The notes under the pieces: generated by a model
What the model was told of the DNA's origin: nothing
The model's input: only the letters and a program-made list of their open reading frames with translations
Database searches by the model: none
Shown: positions 1-5,741 of the stretch, piece after piece
Layout: the number at the start of each line of letters is the position of its first letter
How positions within the stretch are numbered: position 1 is the first letter of the stretch
Translations under genes and position numbers: made by a program
Assembly (NCBI GenBank): GCA_026988585.1
Contig: JALSKY010000217.1
Coordinates: forward strand, 1-11,398
Direction of reading: 5' to 3'
Length of the DNA stretch: 11,398 nt
Origin: Deltaproteobacteria bacterium
GTDB taxonomy: Bacteria > Desulfobacterota > Dissulfuribacteria > Dissulfuribacterales > QOAL01

Positions 1-431
1 AACACCACCTGAAACATCCAGAATGCCAGGACCCACTGATCTCCATCGGGCCCCTGCCATCCGCTGAGAAAGAAATCAGAAGTACCAAAAAGACCCGTGG
101 ACGTGGTCCCGAACATAAGACCAAAACCAACCGCCCAGAAAACCAGAGTGCCTACTGAAAAATCCATGATATTTTTCATCATGATATTGATGGCATTCTT
201 TGCCCTGGTAAATCCAGCCTCCACCATGGCAAACCCTGCCTGCATGAAAAACACCAGGGCTGCTGCCACTAAGGTCCATACATAATTGGCATGGGTCTGC
301 ACCAGTTCAATAGCGGCCTTGTTGGACTCCACTGTTGGGACAGCATCGGTTTCAGCAAAGGCCACACCAGCTGTCAAGAACAACAGGGCTATCAAAACCC
401 CGATCTGAAAAAAAACAAAGCGATGTTTCAT
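1..431 (-). CDS. amt: Ammonium transporter Amt, N-terminal part (runs off the left edge)
   Basis: This is the first 143 codons of an inner-membrane ammonium channel of the Amt/Mep/Rh family, which takes up ammonium when nitrogen is scarce. The ATG at 431 is preceded by a good ribosome site (AGGAGG at 439-444). The product opens with a cleavable signal peptide ending around AGVAFA (residues 20-26), which many bacterial Amt proteins have. The first transmembrane helices follow: a hydrophobic stretch at about residues 50-70 with FAMVEAGFTRAKN, a family hallmark, and a second helix at about residues 85-105 (VGTLVFWAVGFGLMFG). The conserved pore histidines lie in the missing part. Family assignment is firm. 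Substrate ammonium, rather than a sensor role, is inferred. No glnK/PII gene lies upstream; one could lie beyond the left edge. Expression is probably sigma-54 dependent (see 474-490). Confidence 0.93.
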   Translation of the reverse strand, partial: MKHRFVFFQIGVLIALLFLTAGVAFAETDAVPTVESNKAAIELVQTHANYVWTLVAAALVFFMQAGFAMVEAGFTRAKNAINIMMKNIMDFSVGTLVFWAVGFGLMFGTTSTGLFGTSDFFLSGWQGPDGDQWVLAFWMFQVV

Positions 432-473
432 CTGTATCCTCCTTTAATATGACAAATATTTTTACAAAAGAAA

Positions 474-490
474 AGCAACAAACGGGCCAA
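474..490 (-). promoter_or_regulatory. Sigma-54 (RpoN) promoter of amt
   Basis: Read on the minus strand the site is TTGGCCCGTTTGTTGCT. The sigma-54 consensus is YTGGCACGRNNNTTGCW. The GG of the -24 element (487-488) and the GC of the -12 element (475-476) are present at exact spacing. Only two positions deviate (C for A in the -24 box, T for R). Transcription would start near 463, giving a leader of about 30 bases that contains the AGGAGG ribosome site of amt. A sigma-54 promoter before an ammonium transporter fits the classical NtrC/RpoN nitrogen response. The activator binding site is not clearly identifiable. Confidence 0.8.
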
Positions 491-1151
491 TTTTAATTTT
501 CCCAGATAACATATTGTTTTTTAAAGAACTACACAGAACAAAACATCCTGGTTACCAAAATTTAAAATTATCTTCAATACATTTTTGAGCTATTTTTTCA
601 TCAAACTTTCCCTTTTTGTAAAATTTAGCTAATTTGTCACTTTAAAAGACACATGGCCATAAGGCCTCAACCATCGAAACTTCCAAAACCTAAAGCTACT
701 CCCCATCTTTCGTTGGGCATTAACACATCGCGAAAGAAGAGAGATTCAGAAAATATAGCGTTTAAAATGGATAACTATGGAAGAAAGGGTGGGAATCACT
801 CTATACCGAGCGTTGCACACCCATGAACAGTGCATTGAAAGGATTAGCCTATACAAATAGTGAGAACACAGTCGATATTTTTCCATTCCCGTGCATTACA
901 GAAATGGAAAATCAAATGTACAAGAAAAATAAAAGAAGTGTATAGAAGGCCTATTTTGGATTGAAAGACGAGAAACTCTCCTGAATGACAGCTGACAGGT
1001 TTCCGTTGACTCCTACATGGATAAACCTAATTCGGGTTAGGTCCCCCTGCATCCGAAAATTTCCTATGGGCAGACGTGGCAGCAAGAGGACAGGTGGGAT
1101 ATCCTGGATTATCCATTGGAAGACATTGATGAATTCAAGTGGTTCCAATGG
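491..1151. other. Long AT-rich gene-free stretch upstream of amt
   Basis: About 660 bases between the amt promoter and the stop of the MliC-type gene hold no convincing coding region. The part from about 500 to 660 is very AT-rich with A/T tracts, as in bendable upstream regions. The only open frame of note is a minus-strand TTG-initiated one at 951-1148 (65 codons). It lacks a ribosome site and resembles nothing I know. Short inverted repeats occur at 814-834 (TGCAC and GTGCA arms 11 bases apart) and 879-911. The region could hold enhancer sites for the sigma-54 promoter, an untranslated RNA or decayed gene remnants; none can be shown from sequence alone. Confidence 0.5.
879..911. repeat. 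Inverted repeat with 9-bp perfect arms
   Basis: TTTTCCATT at 879-887 pairs exactly with AATGGAAAA at 903-911 across a 15-base loop. Neither strand has a run of T after the stem and the arms are GC-poor, so it is a poor intrinsic terminator. It may be a protein-binding dyad or chance in AT-rich DNA. Confidence 0.4.
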
Positions 1152-1808
1152 CTAATGTAGTGCTGCGCCACAGCCGGTATAGGTCTTGCCGTCCAGGGTA
1201 AACTCCACTCTGGTTTCAAAAAGATCTCCTGACATGGAGTCCCTGCATTTTGCTGGTTGCAGCCGCAGATAAAGCTGGTGGCCATTGTCATTGCTGCCCC
1301 TGTAAAATGTGGTTGCAGCCACCAGGTTGGTCTGCAGGTCTCCCTGGAAAACCATGGCCTTTTTGTCATATCCCATCAAAAACACTATCCTGTCACCTGT
1401 TATCTCCAGAATCCAGGGGGGCTCATTGCCAACTCCCCGAAAATCAACCCCAGACAACTTGGCCTTTTCCCAGATGGCCCTGCGTCTATCATTTTGACAG
1501 CCCACATAAGACTTCCCGTCCATAAAAAGAGTTGCCTGATTCCCCTGGATTTCAAGGCGATTGCGCCCTTTTCCAAAGACCTGGATCTCCTTGCTGTTAG
1601 ATAACAAAAGCAAATCTACTGTAATGCCCGGAAGAAAGATCCACGCAACGCGACCCTCTACAGACACCACATATTCAAGGCCATCCCCGCAAGAAAAACT
1701 GTAAACAGATACAGTATCATCTTGAGAAGGGACGAAACTGGCGCACCCTGTGTCAATAGAGACAAGACCAGCCATGAAAAGGAGGAAAACGAACAAAAAG
1801 GATCTCAT
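1152..1808 (-). CDS. Exported two-domain protein: MliC-like lysozyme-inhibitor domain plus COG3650-like domain
   Basis: The product is a predicted 218-residue secreted or lipid-anchored protein. I chose the ATG at 1808 because it begins a signal peptide (hydrophobic residues 4-18). The same frame stays open to a TTG at 1946, but that adds 46 polar residues ahead of the signal. Cys22 (DTGC) could be a lipidation site, although the -3 Asp makes a poor lipobox. Residues about 35-105 resemble MliC, the periplasmic inhibitor of C-type lysozyme: YSFSC at the start, a central beta region and VGC at the end, with Cys40 and Cys104 expected to form the disulfide. Residues about 118-216 match the COG3650-type pattern: FRGVGNEPPW, then C188, RDSMSGDLF and GCG with C213. 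No strong ribosome site is visible. The likely role is envelope defence against lysozyme, from family knowledge only. The gene stands alone after a hairpin. Confidence 0.65.
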   Translation of the reverse strand: MRSFLFVFLLFMAGLVSIDTGCASFVPSQDDTVSVYSFSCGDGLEYVVSVEGRVAWIFLPGITVDLLLLSNSKEIQVFGKGRNRLEIQGNQATLFMDGKSYVGCQNDRRRAIWEKAKLSGVDFRGVGNEPPWILEITGDRIVFLMGYDKKAMVFQGDLQTNLVAATTFYRGSNDNGHQLYLRLQPAKCRDSMSGDLFETRVEFTLDGKTYTGCGAALH

Positions 1809-1946
1809 GCAGCACTGCCAATCAGTGAGGTTCAACAAGACCGGTCTGCTGTAACACTCTTGTTTATATAACTGATATGAGCCATCGCAGCAGTCATACA
1901 CCGAAAGATCTCTCTTCCAGGGCTTGTCATCTTTATATGAAAGCAA

Positions 1947-1977
1947 TCAAGGGACGCTCTTCTTCTGCGCCCCTTGA
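1947..1977 (-). terminator. Probable transcription terminator after the carbonic anhydrase gene
   Basis: An 11-bp stem (TCAAGGGGCGC with GCGTCCCTTGA, one G-U pair) closes a 9-base loop starting 7 bases after the stop of the carbonic anhydrase gene. The tract following it on the minus strand (TTGCTTTC) is only moderately T-rich, so termination may be partial or the hairpin may act in mRNA stability. Confidence 0.55.
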
Positions 1978-1984
1978 GTAAAAA

Positions 1985-2731
1985 CTATTTCAGGATCGGT
2001 CTGGCATAAACAGGCTGGACCGGTCTGTTGTTTGGATGGTGCATGAGATGGGCAAATTTGGCCACCTGTTCAGGAGAAACGGTTGCATAACCTTTGATTA
2101 CAAACCAGCGAACTCCTTCGGTACAAGGAGGCGTAGTAAGAGATCCATTGAAGCGATAATAATCCCTGTTTTTGGGCAGAAGATCATAAGGAGCGAATAC
2201 AGGATCCAGAGTGTTGGTTTCTCCAATATTTTCAGGGAGCTTCTCCCATAATTTCTTGATCATAGGATTTTCTTCCCCCTTTTCAAACATGAGTGCAACC
2301 ACTGCAAGATTGCCATCCCTGTCTGCATGGACAAAATGGGCCTCCATAGGGAGTGATCTTCCATCTATGAGATTCTCACTGGGGGTATGAAAATGGAACT
2401 GCAGCAGATTAAAGGTCTTTCCATCAACTGTTATGGAGCTGCCTTCCATACAGTTGACCTTGATAGTATGGCCATTGTTGACCAGATCTCTCAACTTGCC
2501 ACTGTTGGCAAAGAACAGGGGGGGCAACTCTGCCTCTATAAACCCGTGCAGATCTATGGGGGCCTGGTTACGCCCCTTTGCACACATCTCAAAGGCTGGA
2601 TCAAGACTACCCCAATGCTCCGGTGCGAGATTACCTGAATAGCCCCACTTTACGCCTTCTGATGCAAAGGCTATCCCCATGAACCCAAACAGGGCCAAAA
2701 ATAAAATCGGCAGAGTTTTCCTCATCTTCAT
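1985..2731 (-). CDS. cah: Periplasmic alpha-class carbonic anhydrase
   Basis: This zinc enzyme interconverts carbon dioxide and bicarbonate. The 248-residue product has a signal peptide (residues 1-23, ending AFA), so it acts outside the cytoplasm. All alpha-class hallmarks are present. The zinc ligands are His113 and His115 (QFHFH) and His132 (MEAHFVH). The proton-shuttle histidine equivalent to His64 of human CA II is His88 (NNGH). The substrate-pocket Thr199-Thr200 sit in GSLTTPP. Cys50 and Cys203 form the usual bacterial disulfide pair, and Cys94 is an extra cysteine. Length matches bacterial periplasmic members (about 220-250). The start is fixed by AGGAGG at 2738-2743, six bases before the ATG. 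The gene diverges from the PfpI gene, and a possible -10 box TATTAT lies at 2752-2757 (minus). In anaerobes such enzymes are thought to help bicarbonate supply or pH balance at the cell surface; that role here is inferred. Confidence 0.95.
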   Translation of the reverse strand: MKMRKTLPILFLALFGFMGIAFASEGVKWGYSGNLAPEHWGSLDPAFEMCAKGRNQAPIDLHGFIEAELPPLFFANSGKLRDLVNNGHTIKVNCMEGSSITVDGKTFNLLQFHFHTPSENLIDGRSLPMEAHFVHADRDGNLAVVALMFEKGEENPMIKKLWEKLPENIGETNTLDPVFAPYDLLPKNRDYYRFNGSLTTPPCTEGVRWFVIKGYATVSPEQVAKFAHLMHHPNNRPVQPVYARPILK

Positions 2732-2750
2732 ACTATTCCTCCTTTTATGG

Positions 2751-2756
2751 TATAAT
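2751..2756 (+). promoter_or_regulatory. Candidate -10 box for the PfpI-family gene
   Basis: TATAAT at 2751-2756 is a perfect -10 hexamer. A weak -35 candidate, TTCATA at 2727-2732, lies 18 bases upstream and overlaps the carbonic anhydrase start. It would give a leader of about 125 bases. The same AT-rich patch read on the minus strand offers TATTAT (2752-2757) for the carbonic anhydrase gene. Without a good -35 element this is tentative. Confidence 0.35.
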
Positions 2757-2766
2757 AGATTTGTAC

Positions 2767-2784
2767 CGGATTCAGAACGGATTC
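2767..2784. repeat. Phased direct repeat in the divergent intergenic region
   Basis: CGGATTC occurs at 2767-2773 and again at 2778-2784, an 11-base period placing both copies on the same DNA face. It lies 10 bases downstream of the TATAAT at 2751-2756, a suitable position for a repressor or activator acting on one or both divergent genes. No known operator consensus is recognised. Confidence 0.4.
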
Positions 2785-2886
2785 CAACACATCCTAAGGT
2801 AAAATAAATACTTTCTCAAGCTGGATATTGCCTACATTCCTAAGAACCATTATCCCTGTTAAAGGCACGCAAAGGAGGGAATCGCC

Positions 2887-3420
2887 ATGAGAATACTTTT
2901 CATCTCAGCGGATGAATTTGAAGACAGTGAGCTTCTCTGCCCTATGTATCGCTTCAAGGAGATAGGCGCACAGGTGGATATAGCAGCACCTGAATGGGGT
3001 GAAATAAAAGGTAAACACGGCTATGCAGCCAACGCCAACCTTGGACTGGATGATGTGGAACCCGCTGCATTCGATATGCTCTTTCTGCCTGGCGGAAAGG
3101 CCCCGAACCGCCTGCGGCATATCCCTGAAGTGCGTGAGATTGTCAAGGATATCTTTGATGCAGGAAAACCGGTGGCAGCTATCTGTCATGGACCGCTCAT
3201 CCTTGCTGATGCAGGCTTACTGCAGGGGAAACAGGCAACCTGCTACTGGCGCATAGAAGACCAGATCAGAAAGGCAGGTGCAGAATATCTGAATCAGCCT
3301 GTTGTGGTAGATGGAAATCTCATAACATCCAGAAAACCTGAAGATCTTCCAGCGTTCATGAGGGCAATCATGAAGATGATAGAAGAGAAGGGGTTGCTGC
3401 AAATAGGCAGACCGGAATGA
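2887..3420 (+). CDS. DJ-1/PfpI family protein (intracellular cysteine peptidase or deglycase type)
   Basis: The 177-residue product matches the PfpI/YhbO branch of the DJ-1 superfamily in length and motifs. Glu12 lies in the N-terminal ISADEFED segment, and the nucleophile elbow AICHGP gives Cys100 and His101, the same positions as in archaeal PfpI. LPGGKAPNRLR (67-77) is another conserved block. Members have been described as peptidases, chaperones or enzymes that remove or destroy methylglyoxal adducts; the sequence cannot choose between these. No signal peptide is present, so it is cytosolic. The start is supported by AGGAGG at 2873-2878, eight bases before the ATG. It is the only plus-strand gene in the window and stands alone, divergent from the carbonic anhydrase and convergent with the binding-protein gene, whose stop lies only 34 bases beyond. 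A stress-response role is inferred. Confidence 0.93.
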   Translation: MRILFISADEFEDSELLCPMYRFKEIGAQVDIAAPEWGEIKGKHGYAANANLGLDDVEPAAFDMLFLPGGKAPNRLRHIPEVREIVKDIFDAGKPVAAICHGPLILADAGLLQGKQATCYWRIEDQIRKAGAEYLNQPVVVDGNLITSRKPEDLPAFMRAIMKMIEEKGLLQIGRPE

Positions 3421-3454
3421 ACAAACGGGCGGGCGGGAAGCCTCTACCTGCAGC

Positions 3455-4672
3455 CTATCTCACAGGGCGCCAGGCCCTCCCGGTCCAGTTCATGATAACA
3501 AGAGATTTTGGATCGAGACGTGAATGGTCATATCTGTCCGGCCTGTACACACCCGTAACCCCTCTAAACTCTCCTATTTCCTTTTCCAGGGTCTCTTTAA
3601 GGACAGATCCCCTGAAACTCCTGCTTCTTGCGAGTGCACGGGCGGAGAGATGCACGGCATCCCATGCCTGGGCAGCGGCCATGAGTTCCCTTGGCTCAAA
3701 AAACTCCAGGTCATCCTCCATAAACCTGAGAAACCGTCTAACATAAAAGGCACAGGGGTGCCAGGATGGAACAGCAGACTGCAAAAAAACCGGAGGCGCA
3801 ACACCATACATCCTCAATGGCATAATCCTTACTTTGCCGTTTTCATCTACGGGAGGGGTCAGTGTTCTGTGAAAAAGCATTACTGGACGGCTCATCCCCA
3901 GCAGACCGCTCCATATACGGGTTGAGCTTGCCCAATCTCCCCAGATCACATTTGCCTCTCCTCCACAACCGTCCAGTTGGGAAAACTTTAAAACAAGATC
4001 GTTCCGAGACGGGTCAAAAGCGCCCATACAGGCCACTCTCACATCATGTTCCCCAGAAAAGCCCTTGAACCAAAGGGCAAACCGTTTGCCTTCAGGGGAT
4101 TGCTCAACAGCCAGGCCCACACTGTTCAGCTCCTTCTTTCCGAGAAAGTTCAAGGCTGCCTTGATTTCAGCCTTGAGATCCAGAAATGTGCCAAAGGTGT
4201 AGGTGATATTGGTCTTTCTGTTGCGCATCAGCGGTTGCTGGCCAGAAACCAGAATGACAATACGGTGATAGGTCTCACCATAGCGCCTGGCAAAATCATT
4301 GAGAGAAGGGGTCTCCGGCCCTATGAGGATAACAGCACCATACTCCCGATTCAAAGACCTGGCCCCGCTGAGAAGCCTATCACTATTGCCCATGGTATCA
4401 GCAACACGGAGTTCCAGATCCCTGCCTCTAACTCCACCGGCTGCATTTATGGCCCGAACTGCAGCCCGCGCACCAGCAAGTGCTGCATCACCGCAATCGG
4501 CTCCAGGACCAGACAGATCAAAAAGGGCTCCAATGACAATGGTATCTCCATTCTCGATCCCGGCATATAGATCATTGCATGGCAATAAGGCATACAGACA
4601 AACAAAAGCCCAGAGGAGGCAAACCCCAAATTCACAATTCCTGGCAACAGAAAGGATGGGGATAGCTCTCAT
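3455..4672 (-). CDS. Type-1 periplasmic binding protein (LivK/Peripla_BP_6 family)
   Basis: The 405-residue product has a hydrophobic signal segment (about residues 16-32, cleavage near LYA-GIE) and then a leucine/isoleucine/valine-binding-protein type fold. Lobe one begins TIVIGALFDLSGPGA (44-58), followed by ALAGARAAVRAINAAGGVRGR (64-84) and GAVILIGPETPS (112-123), the typical ligand-cleft pattern. The C-terminal part is poorly conserved. No permease or ATPase gene is nearby. Instead the gene begins 24 bases after the cpoB/ybgF stop, so it is probably cotranscribed with the Tol cluster. It could be an orphan amino-acid-binding receptor or an envelope regulator: the C-terminal domain of the peptidoglycan-synthase activator LpoA has this same fold. 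No lipobox is evident; Cys18 and Cys32 lie within the signal region. The ribosome site is weak. Family call firm, ligand and role unknown. Confidence 0.8.
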   Translation of the reverse strand: MRAIPILSVARNCEFGVCLLWAFVCLYALLPCNDLYAGIENGDTIVIGALFDLSGPGADCGDAALAGARAAVRAINAAGGVRGRDLELRVADTMGNSDRLLSGARSLNREYGAVILIGPETPSLNDFARRYGETYHRIVILVSGQQPLMRNRKTNITYTFGTFLDLKAEIKAALNFLGKKELNSVGLAVEQSPEGKRFALWFKGFSGEHDVRVACMGAFDPSRNDLVLKFSQLDGCGGEANVIWGDWASSTRIWSGLLGMSRPVMLFHRTLTPPVDENGKVRIMPLRMYGVAPPVFLQSAVPSWHPCAFYVRRFLRFMEDDLEFFEPRELMAAAQAWDAVHLSARALARSRSFRGSVLKETLEKEIGEFRGVTGVYRPDRYDHSRLDPKSLVIMNWTGRAWRPVR

Positions 4673-4696
4673 AGAGTAGAAGATTCCCGTTTCTGC

Positions 4697-5644
4697 CTAT
4701 TTCAGGCGGGCCAACTGTTTTCTTGCAACCTTGGCCTGAGGTGTGTTGGGGTAGAGCTTCAGCAGCTTTTTCAAAACTATCCGCGCAGTATCCTTCTCGC
4801 CCAGCCTGGCAAAGGCAAATCCCTGTTTCAACAGGGCATCAGGCACCTTGTTGCTCTTTGGATAATCACTTATGACCCTTTGATACTCCAGGATCGCCTC
4901 TTCAAAACGATTACTCTTGTACTCACACTCGCCTATCCAGAAATAGGCATTTGCTGCAAGAGGTGCATCAGGATTTTGTTTCACGAATGCCTTGAACACC
5001 TGTTTGGCCTCCTGAAACTTCTCCTGTCTGAACAATTCCATCCCCTTCTTGTAGAGATCGATCTCACCCTCCGGCCTTTTCTGCACCACTGGCCGGGCAG
5101 GAGCTGGCATTTCAGTCTGCTTATCCCTGTACTCAGCAGACCGTGTTACAGGCGGTTGGATAGGAGCAGGAGCCGGGTATGATTGCGGTTTTACTGCAGC
5201 AAAACCGCCTGCCGGGGACTGCCTCTGCCCCGTGCTCTGCTGCAGACTCATCAGCTCCTGCCCCTGTTGATCCTGCTGATATTTCAACTGTTCCACAAGG
5301 CCATTGAGCCTAAGGACCTCACTTTCAAGGGCATCCAGCCTGACCCCGAGATTGGCTACCAGTTTCCTGATGTCTGCAGGCCCCTGTTGACCTGTCTGGT
5401 CAGATCCGACGCCAACCTGCTTTTTCAGGGCATTTACTTCCTGGCTCAACCTTTCATTCTCTACCCTCAGCCCTGCTATATTCCGCTCCAGCATACTTAT
5501 CTGGGCCTGAGGAGCACAACCTGCCAGGGAAAAGATGGATAGAAGGGCCAACACGGCCAACCCCATTGAAATCCTGCCATGAGCCCTGACACAATCTCCC
5601 GTTTCCGACTTCTGAATAGAGCGTCCTTTCTTCTGGGTAACCAT
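4697..5644 (-). CDS. cpoB: Tol-Pal system protein CpoB/YbgF, predicted lipoprotein
   Basis: The 315-residue product has the CpoB/YbgF layout. It begins with a signal segment (about 27-42) ending in a lipobox, LAGC, with Cys43. A coiled coil follows (about 49-76 and 90-137), where the E. coli protein trimerises. Next is a Pro/Gln/Ala-rich linker (about 139-192), then three C-terminal tetratricopeptide repeats (about 194-313, for example YKKGMELFRQEKFQEAKQVF). CpoB links outer-membrane constriction by Tol-Pal to septal peptidoglycan synthesis by PBP1B. I chose the ATG at 5644 because AGGAG at 5653-5657 lies eight bases ahead. The ATG at 5650 would be only two bases away, and an ATG at 5566 would remove the basic n-region. 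The E. coli protein is soluble, so the lipobox points to an anchored form. The gene lies 97 bases after tolB with no pal between them. Confidence 0.9.
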   Translation of the reverse strand: MVTQKKGRSIQKSETGDCVRAHGRISMGLAVLALLSIFSLAGCAPQAQISMLERNIAGLRVENERLSQEVNALKKQVGVGSDQTGQQGPADIRKLVANLGVRLDALESEVLRLNGLVEQLKYQQDQQGQELMSLQQSTGQRQSPAGGFAAVKPQSYPAPAPIQPPVTRSAEYRDKQTEMPAPARPVVQKRPEGEIDLYKKGMELFRQEKFQEAKQVFKAFVKQNPDAPLAANAYFWIGECEYKSNRFEEAILEYQRVISDYPKSNKVPDALLKQGFAFARLGEKDTARIVLKKLLKLYPNTPQAKVARKQLARLK

Positions 5645-5673
5645 GTTCATATCTCCTAACTTCAATTCTGCCT

Positions 5674-5738
5674 CAACAAGAGAAAAACTCTTGTTGTATC
5701 CTGCAACATTCCAGGCACGGACAAACCCTGCAAGATAC
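5674..5738 (-). repeat. Tandem hairpins in the tolB-cpoB spacer
   Basis: Two stem-loops fill most of the 97-base spacer. One is perfect: CAACAAGAG (5674-5682) and CTCTTGTTG (5688-5696), a 9-bp stem around a 5-base loop (TTTTT in the minus-strand transcript). The other pairs 5696-5705 with 5729-5738, a 10-bp stem with one G-U pair around a 23-base loop. Neither is followed by a T tract, so they are not normal intrinsic terminators. They sit just after the tolB stop and about 17 bases before the cpoB ribosome site. Processing, mRNA stability or tuning of downstream expression is possible. Confidence 0.5.
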
Positions 5739-5741
5739 AAT

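Noticed and set aside
653..668. GGCCATAAGGCC-like near palindrome
   Set aside because: It is built from two self-complementary GGCC tetramers, too short and isolated to call a site.
690..760. Candidate structured RNA or transposon remnant with CTTTCG/CGAAAG arms
   Set aside because: Only a 6-bp stem with a long loop, and no riboswitch or insertion-sequence signature that I recognise.
951..1148. 65-codon minus-strand open frame after the MliC-type gene
   Set aside because: It starts with TTG, has no ribosome site, is compositionally plain and resembles no family I recognise; kept only as part of the gene-free interval.
1809..1946. N-terminal extension of the MliC-type protein to the TTG at 1946
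   Set aside because: It would put 46 polar residues before an obvious signal peptide and begins directly against the terminator hairpin of the upstream gene.
3421..3454. Bidirectional terminator between the convergent PfpI and binding-protein genes
   Set aside because: The 34-base spacer is G-rich (GGGCGGGCGGG) but shows no convincing stem with a T tract on either strand.
4046..4570. 174-codon plus-strand open frame
   Set aside because: It lies wholly antisense inside the binding-protein gene, has no recognisable motif, and the minus-strand frame has clear family signatures.
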